Part shown: piece after piece, positions 34,983-44,240 of the stretch
Position numbering within the stretch: position 1 is the first letter of the stretch
Layout of the letters: the number at the start of each line of letters is the position of its first letter
DNA from: Streptomyces griseus subsp. griseus
GTDB lineage: Bacteria; Actinomycetota; Actinomycetes; Streptomycetales; Streptomycetaceae
DNA length: 64,000 nt
Assembly (NCBI RefSeq): GCF_003610995.1
Contig: NZ_CP032543.1
Span: 6,758,001 to 6,822,000 of the forward strand
Direction of reading: 5' to 3'
The notes under the pieces: model-generated
Told to the model about the DNA's origin: nothing
Seen by the model: only the letters and a program-made list of their open reading frames with translations
The model's database searches: none
Program-made: the position numbers and the translations under genes

Positions 34983-35432
34983 ATGCGTTCGCTGAAGATA
35001 GCCACCGCCACTGCCCTGACCAGTGCCGCTCTGGTGTTCGCCGCGCCGATGGCTTCGGCGTCGGACACTCAGTGCGACCCCGCCACGGCAGCGGCGATGG
35101 AGGCGGAGTCGGCCTACGAGGCGGCCAGGTCCGACTACCAGAAGCAGATCGACGCGGGCGGCCACCCGGGCAAGGCCGAGCAGGACAACGTCGACCAGCT
35201 CAAGCAGAAGGCCGACGCGGCCGCCTCGCAGGCGCAGCGCGTCTGCGACGACACCGTCGCCGACCCGACCGCTCCGGCGTCGAAGAAGCCCTCAGGGGCC
35301 ATGCACACCGGCACGGGCTCCGCCAGCGGTGACCCGGCGAGCACGCCGGCTCTCGCCGCAGCGGGCGGCCTTGCGGTCGCGGCCGCAGCTGGATTTGTCC
35401 TGCGCCGGCGCGCCCACAGCCGCCAGCACTGA
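34983..35432 (+). CDS. Surface-anchored coiled-coil protein, candidate sortase partner
   Basis: 149 residues from the ATG at 34983 (GAGGAGGAAG ribosome site). A signal peptide covers 1-27 (ending APMASA-SD). The helical central segment (about 30-85) has two Cys flanking it (TQCDP and RVCDD), followed by a Thr/Ala/Ser/Pro spacer, a C-terminal hydrophobic helix (about 121-140) and a basic tail RRRAHSRQH. The helix plus basic tail looks like a cell-wall sorting signal, yet no LPxTG or LAxTG motif precedes it. A class F sortase gene follows 120 bases downstream. It could also simply be membrane-anchored. Confidence 0.75.
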   Translation: MRSLKIATATALTSAALVFAAPMASASDTQCDPATAAAMEAESAYEAARSDYQKQIDAGGHPGKAEQDNVDQLKQKADAAASQAQRVCDDTVADPTAPASKKPSGAMHTGTGSASGDPASTPALAAAGGLAVAAAAGFVLRRRAHSRQH

Positions 35433-35555
35433 TCGCCGGCAGGAACGCCCCGGCATGACGCGTGTGCCGCCCCGCCCCGCCGCATGAGGCGTGCGGTGCG
35501 GCACACGGCCAGAGCTGGTGAGCGCGCGGCGGAGCGATGAAGGGAGACAGGTGGC

Positions 35556-36248
35556 GTGCACCGCTGGGAAGACAGCCGGCCCATCGCGTCGGACTGGGCA
35601 ACAGGTCCGCGCGAAGCGAGGGGGAGAGACAGACGGCGCTTTCCCTGGGAATTGACACTCCTGGCCACAGCCATCGCGATCCTCGCTGTCGCCTTCTTCG
35701 GCGGGGCGACGGGACCGCCTCAGCCGCAGCACCCCGGATCGGCGTTTCCGACGGACAGTGCCCTCTCGCAGGCTTCCCCCGCCGCGCCGATGCCGCCCTC
35801 CCCTCCCTCGCGGGTGCAGATCCCGGCGATCGGCGTCGATGCCCCCGTGATGGACCTGGCCATCGAGAGCGGCGGACGCCTGGCCTCGCCGCCGGAGGAC
35901 GACACCAACCTTGCCGGGTGGTGGGCACGCGGCCCCTCGCCCGGAACGCGGGGCACCGCCATCGTGGCCGGCCACGTCGACGTCCCCACCGGCCCAGCCG
36001 TCTTCTACAACCTCGGAGCCCTCAAACCCGGTATGACCATCAAGATCCAGCGAACTGACGGCTCGACGGCGCACTTCACCATCACCGGCATCGACGTCTA
36101 CAGCGCCGACGACTTCCCCGACCAGAGGGTCTACGCAGACACCGGCCGACCCGAGATCCGCCTCATCACCTGCGGCGGCGGATTCAACAAGAAACTCCAA
36201 CGCTACGAAGGCAACGTCGTGGTCAGCGCCCACCTCACCACACCCTGA
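35556..36248 (+). CDS. Class F sortase
   Basis: 230 residues from GTG 35556. An N-terminal membrane anchor (about 32-50) leads through a Pro-rich spacer to the sortase barrel: RVQIPAIGVDAPV, catalytic His in IVAGHVD, catalytic Cys in RLITCGGGFN, and the C-terminal strand RYEGNVVVSAHL with the supporting Arg. Class F enzymes are the actinobacterial single-copy type that attach proteins to peptidoglycan. The adjacent upstream surface protein is its likely, though motif-poor, partner. Confidence 0.92.
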   Translation: MHRWEDSRPIASDWATGPREARGRDRRRFPWELTLLATAIAILAVAFFGGATGPPQPQHPGSAFPTDSALSQASPAAPMPPSPPSRVQIPAIGVDAPVMDLAIESGGRLASPPEDDTNLAGWWARGPSPGTRGTAIVAGHVDVPTGPAVFYNLGALKPGMTIKIQRTDGSTAHFTITGIDVYSADDFPDQRVYADTGRPEIRLITCGGGFNKKLQRYEGNVVVSAHLTTP

Positions 36249-36278
36249 CCCCGGGCCCACGCTGATCGTCACCTGTGA

Positions 36279-36524
36279 GGGTGGCCGCGCTGCGAGCTCC
36301 GTCCGTCCCAGCGCGCGACGGTGGCACTGGTGTGCCTGCGCGAACACACCACTCGGGCGAGGATCGCCGCCGTGGTCGGGGTCAACGAGTCCACCGCCCA
36401 CGCCTGCACCAGCGCGGTCGTCGACCTGCTCGGCGACCGTGCGCCGGGCCTGCTCAAGGCACTGCGCGAGCGTGATCCCGACTTCGTCCTTCTCGACAAG
36501 ACCCTCGCTGAGTGCGACCGGGCG
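36279..36524 (+). pseudogene. IS5-family transposase relic (N-terminal helix-turn-helix)
   Basis: About 82 codons read LRPSQRATVALVCLREHTTR, then VVGVNESTAHACTSAVVDLL and LKALRERDPDFVLLDKTLAE. This is the N-terminal region of IS5-group transposases, up to the first catalytic Asp block. The frame is closed by a stop on the left and runs into a perfect inverted repeat on the right, so the DDE core is gone. Confidence 0.65.
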
Positions 36525-36570
36525 GACCCGGCCGGGCCCTTGATCGTTTTCCGGGCCCGGCCGGGTCCGC
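36522..36570. repeat. Perfect 18-base inverted repeat (terminator-like)
   Basis: GCGGACCCGGCCGGGCCC at 36522-36539 and its exact complement at 36553-36570 enclose a 13-base loop containing TTGATCGTTTT. The stem is long enough to act as a bidirectional terminator. The 16-base string GGCCCTTGATCGTTTT (36535-36550) also occurs in the tRNA-Pro terminator at 15472-15487. Confidence 0.6.
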
Positions 36571-36838
36571 GGTCCTTGACCTGCTCAGCCCCCGGGAGGA
36601 TCGCCGCGGACGAGGAATCGATCCGCCCAGGGCAGCAGCCGGTCGGTCTCCTCGGCCTCCTCACGCCGGTCCGTACGGGGAAGACGCCGGGTCCGTACGG
36701 GAAAGCGGACCGGCCCGGCCGCACTGTCAGTGGGGCCGCCTAGAGTCTCTTCCACTCGTCACGGCGCGTTGCCGTCGGCGGGTCTCATCAGCGTGCCGCA
36801 GGCCGGCGGCGCCGTACGGAACACGGGGAGAACAGCGC

Positions 36839-37699
36839 ATGGGGTGGGTACCGGCGGGCGACTACGAAGTCGCCCTGGAGGCAGGCAAGGTGGTATGCCG
36901 CAACGGGAAGGGCCGGCGGCTGAAGTCCGTACCGGCCAAGCTGAAGGACGACCCGGCAGTCGTCGGGCTCCGGCAGCTCACCGAGTGGCTGGAGCGGCAC
37001 GAACGCCGGTGCCTGACCGATGTCGAGCAGTGGATGGTGCGCTCACTGCCCGTCCCCACCACCGTCCTCGCCCGGGTCTGGCCCGACCCGGCGTGGCAGA
37101 CGGCCCTGCGGGACCTGGTCGTCACCGGCGCGGACGGCGGGGTCGCCGGCTTCCTGCGCGATGTCGACCCCGACCGAGGTCTCGGCCTCGTCGACCTGGA
37201 CGGCGACACGGTCCGTATCACCCCGGACGTCGTGAGCCTGCCGCACCCCGTGCTCCTCGACGACCTGGACGAGCTGCGGGAGTTCGCGGTCGAACTGGAG
37301 GTGAGCCAGCAGGCCGAGCAGCTCTTCCGCGAGGTGTGGCGCCGCCCGCCGGACCTCGCCCCGGACACCGTCTCCGTGGACACCTACGCCGGTGGGGTCT
37401 TCAAGGAACTGCGGTTCCTGCACGGCCGCGTCACCCAGCTCGGCTACCGGTCCCGTGGCGGATACGCGGTCTGCCCGGTCGTCGAGGACGGCGCCACCGT
37501 GGAGGCCCGTATCTGGATCGGTGAGCACGACGGATACGACGCGTACGACACCGAGACAGGCCCCCTTGGCTGGACCGACCCTTCGGGGCGCGCGCTGACG
37601 GCCGCCGAGGTCGGCCCCGTCGCGTGGTCCGAGGGCATGCGCATGGCGGCGGCGCTCTACGCCGGCCGCGACGTAGAGGACGAGGAGCGGGCGGCATGA
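36839..37699 (+). CDS. DUF4132 (MolR-like) protein, short form
   Basis: 286 residues from the ATG at 36839 (GGGGAG ribosome site). It covers the DUF4132 core: GKGRRLKSVP near residue 24, LERHERRCLTDVEQWMV, the aromatic VWPDPAWQTALRDLVV, SLPHPVLLDDLDEL and the C-terminal FLHGRVTQLGYRSRGGY. E. coli YehI/MolR fuses this domain to an N-terminal WGR module and is about four times longer; here only the C-terminal domain is present as its own gene. Biochemical role unknown. First gene of a five-gene operon with ATGA overlap to the next. Confidence 0.8.
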   Translation: MGWVPAGDYEVALEAGKVVCRNGKGRRLKSVPAKLKDDPAVVGLRQLTEWLERHERRCLTDVEQWMVRSLPVPTTVLARVWPDPAWQTALRDLVVTGADGGVAGFLRDVDPDRGLGLVDLDGDTVRITPDVVSLPHPVLLDDLDELREFAVELEVSQQAEQLFREVWRRPPDLAPDTVSVDTYAGGVFKELRFLHGRVTQLGYRSRGGYAVCPVVEDGATVEARIWIGEHDGYDAYDTETGPLGWTDPSGRALTAAEVGPVAWSEGMRMAAALYAGRDVEDEERAA

Positions 37700-40600
37700 G
37701 CACCACGACGACGAACAGCAACGTGAACACCGAAACCGAGACCGCGGCACTCCCCGCCCAGGCCCGCGGTCGTGCCGGCAGAACCCCCGCCGCCGAGGCC
37801 CGCGCGGCGGCCCTGCTGGACGCGGGCGCCATCCTCCCGGCCGGCACCACCGACCGGGACGACGCCGACGCCCTCACCGCCCGCACCTATACGCACGGCG
37901 CACTCGGCGACCGCCCCGTGATCCGCCTCGTGCCCGGCACCCTCGGCGAAGCCGAGGACCTGGCCCTGGAATTCCTCGGTCTGTCCCGGGCCGCCGAGGC
38001 CCCCGTCGTGGGCCAGGTCCGCCGGGAGACGCTGGGCTTCCCCGCCTGGGCCCTGGTCCACGACCCGGCCAACGGACACCACGCCCTGGCCCTGGTCAAG
38101 GACATCGAGCGTCTGGGCCGGCAGGCCAGGACCCGCGCCGGTGCCGCCAAGGAGGGCTTCGACGAGCTCGGCACCCGGCTCGGCCGGGCCGTGCCCCACT
38201 TCCTCCCCACCTACTACGAGCAGGTCGCCCGCCTCTTCCTCCAGGCGGAGAACACCGTCTACGCGGCCTCCTTCTTCGGCAAGGCCCGCGAGGCCGAGCG
38301 GGTCCACGGCCTCGTCGTGGACGAGGACCGGCAGCGGGCCGTCTTCCTGGAGTTCGCCTTCGCCGGTGCGCTCACCGTCAAGGCGCTGCGGCAGTACGTG
38401 CGGGATCTGGTGGCCCGGCTCGCCCCGGCGGACGCCTGGGCGCAGTTCCGCCGTCTGCTGGTCGAACGCTGTGCCGCCGGCATGCCGCCCTACGCCGCAC
38501 TGCCCCAGGACGTGCGCGCCCTGGTCAAGGCCGCAGGGCTGGACCGCGACACCGCCGAACGGGAGCTGGCGGCCGACCTGATCGGCTCCCCGGGAGTCGT
38601 CCGCGCCCCCGCCTCGTTCTGGACGGCCTACCGCCCCGCCGTCGTCGCCCTCGCCCACCGGGACCCGGCCGTGCGTGCCCGACTCCTCGGCTTCTTCCCG
38701 GAGACCTTCACCGAGAACGGCGGCCGGGACGGGGACGGCGAGCGCGGCTGGCTCACGCTGCTGGCCGAGTCCGGCGCCGAGGAACTGCTCACCGCCCTCC
38801 CCGACGACTCCGGTCCCTCCGGTGCTGCCGGCGAGGACGCGCCGCTCGTCTCCCCGGCGGACTGGCTCGCCCGGTGGGAGGCCCACCGCCGGCGCGCCCA
38901 GGCCACCGTGGCCCGCAGCCCGGAGACCCTCGCCCTGGTCGCCCGAGCGGCGGACCGGCTGCGCGCCGACGGACGCCCCGTCGAACTGTTCCACGGCCGT
39001 TGGCAGCGCACCGCCGACCTGGACATCCTCGACCTCTGCCTGGCCTCCGGCATTCCCGTCGCCGAGCCGGACGAGGAGGACCGGGGCACCGTGCAGCCCG
39101 CGGGCTTCGCGCTCGGCCGCTGGCTGACCGACACCGCCCCCGGCGCGCGGGACCTCGTAGCCCTCACCGCACGCCCCGCCTTCCGCGCTCTGCTGAGCCG
39201 CACCGTCGGGGAGCTCGGCGGCGGACGCGGCCAACGGCTGAGCGATGCCGGGATGGCCGAGCTGGCCGCGCACCCGGTGCTCTCCGGAGTCCTGCGCGAG
39301 TGGCTGACCGCCCGCGCCGAGGAGTACACGGCCGCCCGGGGGCTCCCCGCACTGCGGTCCACCCTCAACAGACTTTCGGGATTCCGCGCCGTGGTCGCCG
39401 AGGCCGCCCCGGAGGCGGCGCGGCTCCTGAAGGCGCATGACGTGGTGCCCCTGCTCGCCGCCACCCTGCGCACCGGCATCCTCGACGAACTGGGCTGGCC
39501 CGCACTGGACGAGACCTACGCCGAACTCGCCGCGGAGATCGCCGCCGCCTCGCCTCGCAACCGCCACCACCGCTCGGAGAGCGTCGGCATCACCGGCGCC
39601 TGGCCCGCCCTGATCCTGAACACCCTCGAACGCGCCGTCGTCGTCGGCCCCGAAGGCGTCCTGCTCCACCACACCCTTCGGCTGCCCGGCACCGTCGACC
39701 GCTGGCGGACCCCCGGCTTCCGTTACGTCGACGGTGAGTTGCTGGTCATCTGGTGGGAGGACGGCAAACAGCGCGGCTACTGGTCGCACCGCCCCGCCGA
39801 GGTGTTCACCGTCGGCGGCGAGCAGATCCCCCGCTGGGGCGGCTCCGGCGCCTCCGACGAGGTCTGCCTGCCGCTGCCCGGCGGTGGCCGCGCCACCGGC
39901 GGCAAGGCCCTGCACGCGGGCGACACCTCCCTCCCGCCGCAGCGCGCGGTCATCTCCGACGGCACCGGCCTCTGGCGCGACGGACACCAGGGCCGGCAGC
40001 GCGTATGGCTGGAGTACGACCCCGCCACCGGTACCCACGGCCGCGCCTCCCTGCCCGCCTTCCTCCGCTCCGGCGTCCAGGACGGCACCCGGCTGCTCAC
40101 CGAGCACTGCCAGGTGCTGCCCCTTCAGCCCGGCCTGGAGAACACCCCGTTCGGCACGGACGGCACGGTCCTGGGCCGCTGGGTCCGCCGTACGGTCACC
40201 GAACCCGGCACCGCTGCCCCCGCCGACGGTCACCGGATCGTCGCCGGTACCCCCGACGGCCGCACGGTGACCCTGCCCTACCCGCTGTGCGCCGACTGCT
40301 CCCCGGTGCCCCTCGGCGCTCTCGCCCTGCCCGGCGGATCGCGGCCGGTCGTGGCCCTGCACCACCGCTCCGTGGAAGCACACCCGGCGGACACCGACGG
40401 CACCGGCGGCAGCCTGTGGTCCGTCACCCCCGACTCCTCCGGCGGGGACGACGCGGCGGGCACCCCCTATGTGCCGCCCGTCGCCTACTGGCACGCCCTG
40501 CGCCCGAGGGACGAGCGCGGCTCCGCCGCCCTGCGGACCCTGACGGAGTCGCGGGCGGAGGAGCTGGTCAGGGAGGTCGCCGCCGCGGTCGCCCGGTACT

Positions 40601-43014
40601 TGGAGGCGTTCCGGGCCGTCGAGGAGTACACCGGTCCCTCATCGCAGGAGCTCAGCGAGGAAGCCGTGGCCCGGGTCCTGCCCGAGGTCTCCGACGTGCG
40701 GCTCCGCGCCGGTGTCACCGGCATCGTCCGCAACGCGGTGGACCGCATCGTCGCGGCCGTACGGTACGTGGAACCGCCCGAGCCCGCCCAGCCGGTCACC
40801 CCTCAGAACACCGCGCGCACCCAGGGCATGTTCTTCGACCAGGCGCCCGAGCACGGCGACGACACGACCCTGCGGGAGGCCACCGCCTTCGGCTCCGAGC
40901 GTCTGTACGGCGGCTGGTGGGGAGGCGGAACCCGGTGGGCCACCATCCGGCAGATCCTCGCCGTCAACCATGTCCTGGGCGGTGAACCGGCGTTCGGCCC
41001 GCCCGTGCCGTCCAAGATCCCCTTCACCCCCGTCGACGGCTGGCAGCGGGACGAGTGCGTTGTGCCCGCCGGCTCCCTGTCCTGGACCTCCCTCCTCGAC
41101 AAGCTGCCCGAACTCGCCTACCGGGCCACCTCTCCGGCCATGTCCCCAGAGCACCGCGCCGGGCTCCTGGTGCTGCTGGACACCTTCGGCGCCGGCCCGC
41201 TGGCCGACCCGGCGGGCACCGTCCGGCAGGTGGAGCTCGTCGAGTCGTACAGCGGCACGCCCGGGCAGGGGTACCAGGAGGCCGTGCACCGCCTCGGCCA
41301 GGTGCTGCGCAAGGGTGCCCGCACGGTCGTGGTCGTCGCCGAGCGGGGCCGGAACACCCTGAACGACACGGCCCGCTGGCTGGCCCTGGACCACGACCCG
41401 ACCGGCGCGTTCGGCCCGGTCGCCGGCTTCACCCTGCGCGACGAGCACGTCCACCGAGAGGGCATCGCCCGCGACCGGCTCGCCCGGCTCACCGCCCTCG
41501 TACGGGAGCAGGGCCCCGCGCCCTGGCGCCCGGAGGCCGCCGAGACGTTCCACACGGCCACCGGGATCGGCTCGCTTCAAGCCGTCGCCCTGTTGTCGGC
41601 CGCCGTGGAGGAGCCCGGCGCGGAGGCGCTCGCCCTCCTCGGTGTGAAGACGCGGACCTTCAAGGCCGCCCATGCCAGGCTGGACGCCCTGCCGGACGAC
41701 GACCGGCACGCCCTGCTCAGGGCGCTGCTGCCTGCGGACCCGGCCCAACTCTGGACGAAGGGACCGGACATCGAGGCCGCCGCCGAGGTCTGGCGGGAGC
41801 GCCTGGCCTCCCTCGTCCGCGTGCCCGAGGAACTGGACCTGGACCTGTCCGGTACCACCCCCGGCGCCGTCGACCTGATCCTCAACGCGGACTCCCGGAG
41901 CTGGCTGAGTCACAGCACCGATGCCCCGGACGGGACCGGCCGCCGGGGTTTGCGCCGGGTGGCCGCCCGCGGTGCGGTCAACTCCGCCCTGACCGCGCTG
42001 CGTACCCTCGCCTACACCCTGCCGTACGGGCACCCTCTCCGGTCGCACCTGCCCACCGGGCTCGCCGCCCTTCGCGACCGCCTCGCCGACCCGGAGCTGG
42101 TACTGGACCTCGGCCTGAGCTGGACGGAGGCGGGCCACCCGATCGGCGTTCCGATCCGCGCCGCCTACGGGCTCCCCGAGTCCGGCGGGACGGAGGCCGA
42201 CGGACTGGTCCGGGCGGGCAGTGCGCTGCTCCTCGCACCCGGCAACGCCAGCAACGAGAGGCTGTTGATCCGCCCGGCCGGTCTGACGGGCCCCGAGGAC
42301 CCGGCCTTCGGCCTCGTCGAGGGCACCGTCGTCCCCTACGCCACCGGCGACCTCCTCGCCCTGCGCGCCCTGCTCGGCGAGGAGACCGGGGCGCTGGTCG
42401 CGGCGGGCCTTCCCGGGGGCACTCCGGACGCCGCTGGCGCTCCGGGATCCGGGGGCAACGCACCCTCCGGGGGCGCTACGGCCTCCGAGGGCTCTTCGGG
42501 CGCCGAGAGCACCACGTCCTCCGGGGGCGCCCCGCACCCCGTCGGCGCCCCGCACCACCCGGCGCAGGACCCGACCCGATCGGTGCCGGACCTGGTGGCG
42601 GAGGCCGCCGCGACTCTCGGTCTGAGCGCGGACGCCGCCGCCCTGTACCTGATGCTGCTGACCCTGCCCGACCCGACGGACCGCAACTGCGTCCGCTGGA
42701 CGGAGTGGAAGCCGGCCCGCGTCAAGAAGGCCCGGGCAGAACTGGCCGCCACCGACCTCGTCCTGGAGGCCAAGCGCTCGCGCGCCGGCCGCACCCTCTT
42801 CCTGCCCTGCGGCTGGATGGAGCTCAACGCCCCCGCGCTGCCGCTGGAGACCTGGAAGGAAGGCCTTTACCCGGTGGCGGGCGGTGTCCGCACCGTGCCC
42901 CCCACCCCCGTGCCCGCGCTGTTCGCAGCGGCCTGGGCACGGGCCCGCGGCGGCGATGCCCCCGCCTTCGAAGAACTGCAGACTCGTACACCCCGGAAGG
43001 GCCGCCGCCGATGA
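37696..43014 (+). CDS. Large uncharacterised protein of the MoxR/VWA operon (1772 residues)
   Basis: Starts at ATG 37696, overlapping the DUF4132 stop. No signal peptide or membrane helix, so cytoplasmic. The first half is alpha-helical with Ala/Arg-rich repeats. A Trp/Gly-rich beta segment lies at about residues 670-860 (ELLVIWWEDGKQRGYWSHRP, GTGLWRDGHQGRQRVWLEYD). A Gly/Ser/Ala spacer (about 1570-1620) precedes a C-terminal block (LVAEAAATLGLSADAAALYL and RWTEWKPARVKKARAELAAT) with the look of a winged helix. I do not recognise a catalytic motif. It probably forms the scaffold of the complex served by the downstream MoxR ATPase; this is inferred from gene order. Confidence 0.75.
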   Translation: MSTTTTNSNVNTETETAALPAQARGRAGRTPAAEARAAALLDAGAILPAGTTDRDDADALTARTYTHGALGDRPVIRLVPGTLGEAEDLALEFLGLSRAAEAPVVGQVRRETLGFPAWALVHDPANGHHALALVKDIERLGRQARTRAGAAKEGFDELGTRLGRAVPHFLPTYYEQVARLFLQAENTVYAASFFGKAREAERVHGLVVDEDRQRAVFLEFAFAGALTVKALRQYVRDLVARLAPADAWAQFRRLLVERCAAGMPPYAALPQDVRALVKAAGLDRDTAERELAADLIGSPGVVRAPASFWTAYRPAVVALAHRDPAVRARLLGFFPETFTENGGRDGDGERGWLTLLAESGAEELLTALPDDSGPSGAAGEDAPLVSPADWLARWEAHRRRAQATVARSPETLALVARAADRLRADGRPVELFHGRWQRTADLDILDLCLASGIPVAEPDEEDRGTVQPAGFALGRWLTDTAPGARDLVALTARPAFRALLSRTVGELGGGRGQRLSDAGMAELAAHPVLSGVLREWLTARAEEYTAARGLPALRSTLNRLSGFRAVVAEAAPEAARLLKAHDVVPLLAATLRTGILDELGWPALDETYAELAAEIAAASPRNRHHRSESVGITGAWPALILNTLERAVVVGPEGVLLHHTLRLPGTVDRWRTPGFRYVDGELLVIWWEDGKQRGYWSHRPAEVFTVGGEQIPRWGGSGASDEVCLPLPGGGRATGGKALHAGDTSLPPQRAVISDGTGLWRDGHQGRQRVWLEYDPATGTHGRASLPAFLRSGVQDGTRLLTEHCQVLPLQPGLENTPFGTDGTVLGRWVRRTVTEPGTAAPADGHRIVAGTPDGRTVTLPYPLCADCSPVPLGALALPGGSRPVVALHHRSVEAHPADTDGTGGSLWSVTPDSSGGDDAAGTPYVPPVAYWHALRPRDERGSAALRTLTESRAEELVREVAAAVARYLEAFRAVEEYTGPSSQELSEEAVARVLPEVSDVRLRAGVTGIVRNAVDRIVAAVRYVEPPEPAQPVTPQNTARTQGMFFDQAPEHGDDTTLREATAFGSERLYGGWWGGGTRWATIRQILAVNHVLGGEPAFGPPVPSKIPFTPVDGWQRDECVVPAGSLSWTSLLDKLPELAYRATSPAMSPEHRAGLLVLLDTFGAGPLADPAGTVRQVELVESYSGTPGQGYQEAVHRLGQVLRKGARTVVVVAERGRNTLNDTARWLALDHDPTGAFGPVAGFTLRDEHVHREGIARDRLARLTALVREQGPAPWRPEAAETFHTATGIGSLQAVALLSAAVEEPGAEALALLGVKTRTFKAAHARLDALPDDDRHALLRALLPADPAQLWTKGPDIEAAAEVWRERLASLVRVPEELDLDLSGTTPGAVDLILNADSRSWLSHSTDAPDGTGRRGLRRVAARGAVNSALTALRTLAYTLPYGHPLRSHLPTGLAALRDRLADPELVLDLGLSWTEAGHPIGVPIRAAYGLPESGGTEADGLVRAGSALLLAPGNASNERLLIRPAGLTGPEDPAFGLVEGTVVPYATGDLLALRALLGEETGALVAAGLPGGTPDAAGAPGSGGNAPSGGATASEGSSGAESTTSSGGAPHPVGAPHHPAQDPTRSVPDLVAEAAATLGLSADAAALYLMLLTLPDPTDRNCVRWTEWKPARVKKARAELAATDLVLEAKRSRAGRTLFLPCGWMELNAPALPLETWKEGLYPVAGGVRTVPPTPVPALFAAAWARARGGDAPAFEELQTRTPRKGRRR

Positions 43015-44237
43015 CCAGCTCCACCACCAGCAGCGAGATGGACAGCACCGCCGAGGCCGGCGTCCCGGACCAGGCGGCGGCGCCCGACAGGGAGCGCCGC
43101 CAGGTCATCCCGCCCGAGGACCGGTACGCCACCGAACTGGCCTTCCTCGCCGCCCACGACACCGGTGCCCGCCCGCCCGGCTGGCGGCTCACCCCGCGCG
43201 CCGTCGTCACCTTCGTGACGGGCAGCGCGGGGGAGGCGCTGGGTCTTCCGAAGGGCGCCCGGCCCAGTGCCGGAGTGCCCCGTCGCCTGGTGATCGAGCA
43301 GAAGTTCGTCGGCGAACGCGCCCTGGTCGAACGGTGCGTGGTCACCCTCGCCGGAGAGCGCGGACTCCTTCTCGTGGGCGAGCCGGGCACCGCCAAGTCG
43401 ATGCTCTCCGAGCTGCTCTCGGCGGCCGTCTGCGGCACCAGCGCGCTCACCGTGCAGGGCACCGCGGGTACCACCGAGGACCAGCTCAAGTACGGCTGGA
43501 ACTACGCGCTGCTGCTCGCCCAAGGCCCCACCGAGCAGGCACTGGTGCCCTCTCCGGTGCTCACCGCCATGACCCGGGGAGCGGTCGCCCGCGTCGAGGA
43601 GGTCACCCGTTGCCTGCCCGAGGTCCAGGACGCCCTGGTGTCCCTGCTGTCCGAGCGGCGGATCGCGGTCCCCGAACTCGCGGGCGGTGAGGGTGCCCAG
43701 GTGCACGCGTCCCCCGGCTTCGCCCTCATCGCCACCGCCAACCTGCGGGACCGGGGCGTCTCGGAGATGTCCGCCGCGCTGAAGCGCCGCTTCAACTTCG
43801 AGACGGTCGGCCCGATCGGGGACGTGGACGCCGAGACCGCGCTCGTCCGCAGCCAGTCGCGCGCCGCGGTGGAACAGGCGGGCGCCGCCTACCAGGTGGA
43901 CGACGCGGTGCTCGAAGCGCTGGTCACCGCCTTCCGGGACCTGCGTGAGGGCCGGTCCACGGAGGGCTGGGAGGTCGAACGTCCCTCCACGGTGATGAGC
44001 ACGGCGGAGGCGGTCTCCGTCGCGGGCTCCCTCGGCCTGGCCGCCGCCTACTTCCCGGGGGACCGGGACGTGCTCTCCCTGCTGCCCGGCCATCTGCTCG
44101 GCGTCGTCCGCAAGGACGACCCGGCCGACGCGGCACGGCTGCTGGGGTACTGGGACGGCCCGGTGCGCAGGCGTGCCGAGCAGGGGTCGGCCACCTGGCG
44201 TGCCCTGTGGGACCTGCGCGCGGTGCTGGAGAGCTGA
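43011..44237 (+). CDS. MoxR-type AAA+ ATPase (YehL-like)
   Basis: 408 residues from the ATG at 43011 (overlap with the upstream stop). Walker A VGEPGTAKSM (about 124-133) and the MoxR-style substitution AKS are seen, then the Walker B region VARVEEVTRCLPEVQDAL, in which Glu replaces the first Asp. Sensor 1 IATANLRDRGVSEMS and the arginine finger region ALKRRFNFE follow. MoxR ATPases remodel or load partners that carry VWA domains. Its partner is the fused VWA protein encoded next, three bases downstream. Confidence 0.92.
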   Translation: MTSSTTSSEMDSTAEAGVPDQAAAPDRERRQVIPPEDRYATELAFLAAHDTGARPPGWRLTPRAVVTFVTGSAGEALGLPKGARPSAGVPRRLVIEQKFVGERALVERCVVTLAGERGLLLVGEPGTAKSMLSELLSAAVCGTSALTVQGTAGTTEDQLKYGWNYALLLAQGPTEQALVPSPVLTAMTRGAVARVEEVTRCLPEVQDALVSLLSERRIAVPELAGGEGAQVHASPGFALIATANLRDRGVSEMSAALKRRFNFETVGPIGDVDAETALVRSQSRAAVEQAGAAYQVDDAVLEALVTAFRDLREGRSTEGWEVERPSTVMSTAEAVSVAGSLGLAAAYFPGDRDVLSLLPGHLLGVVRKDDPADAARLLGYWDGPVRRRAEQGSATWRALWDLRAVLES

Positions 44238-44240
44238 CGG

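Larger units (their letters stand above)
36249..36838. other. Interval with an IS relic and a long inverted repeat
   Basis: 590 bases between the sortase and the DUF4132 operon. It contains the IS5-type relic (36279-36524) and the 18-base inverted repeat (36522-36570); beyond 36571 I see no supported gene. Confidence 0.5.
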
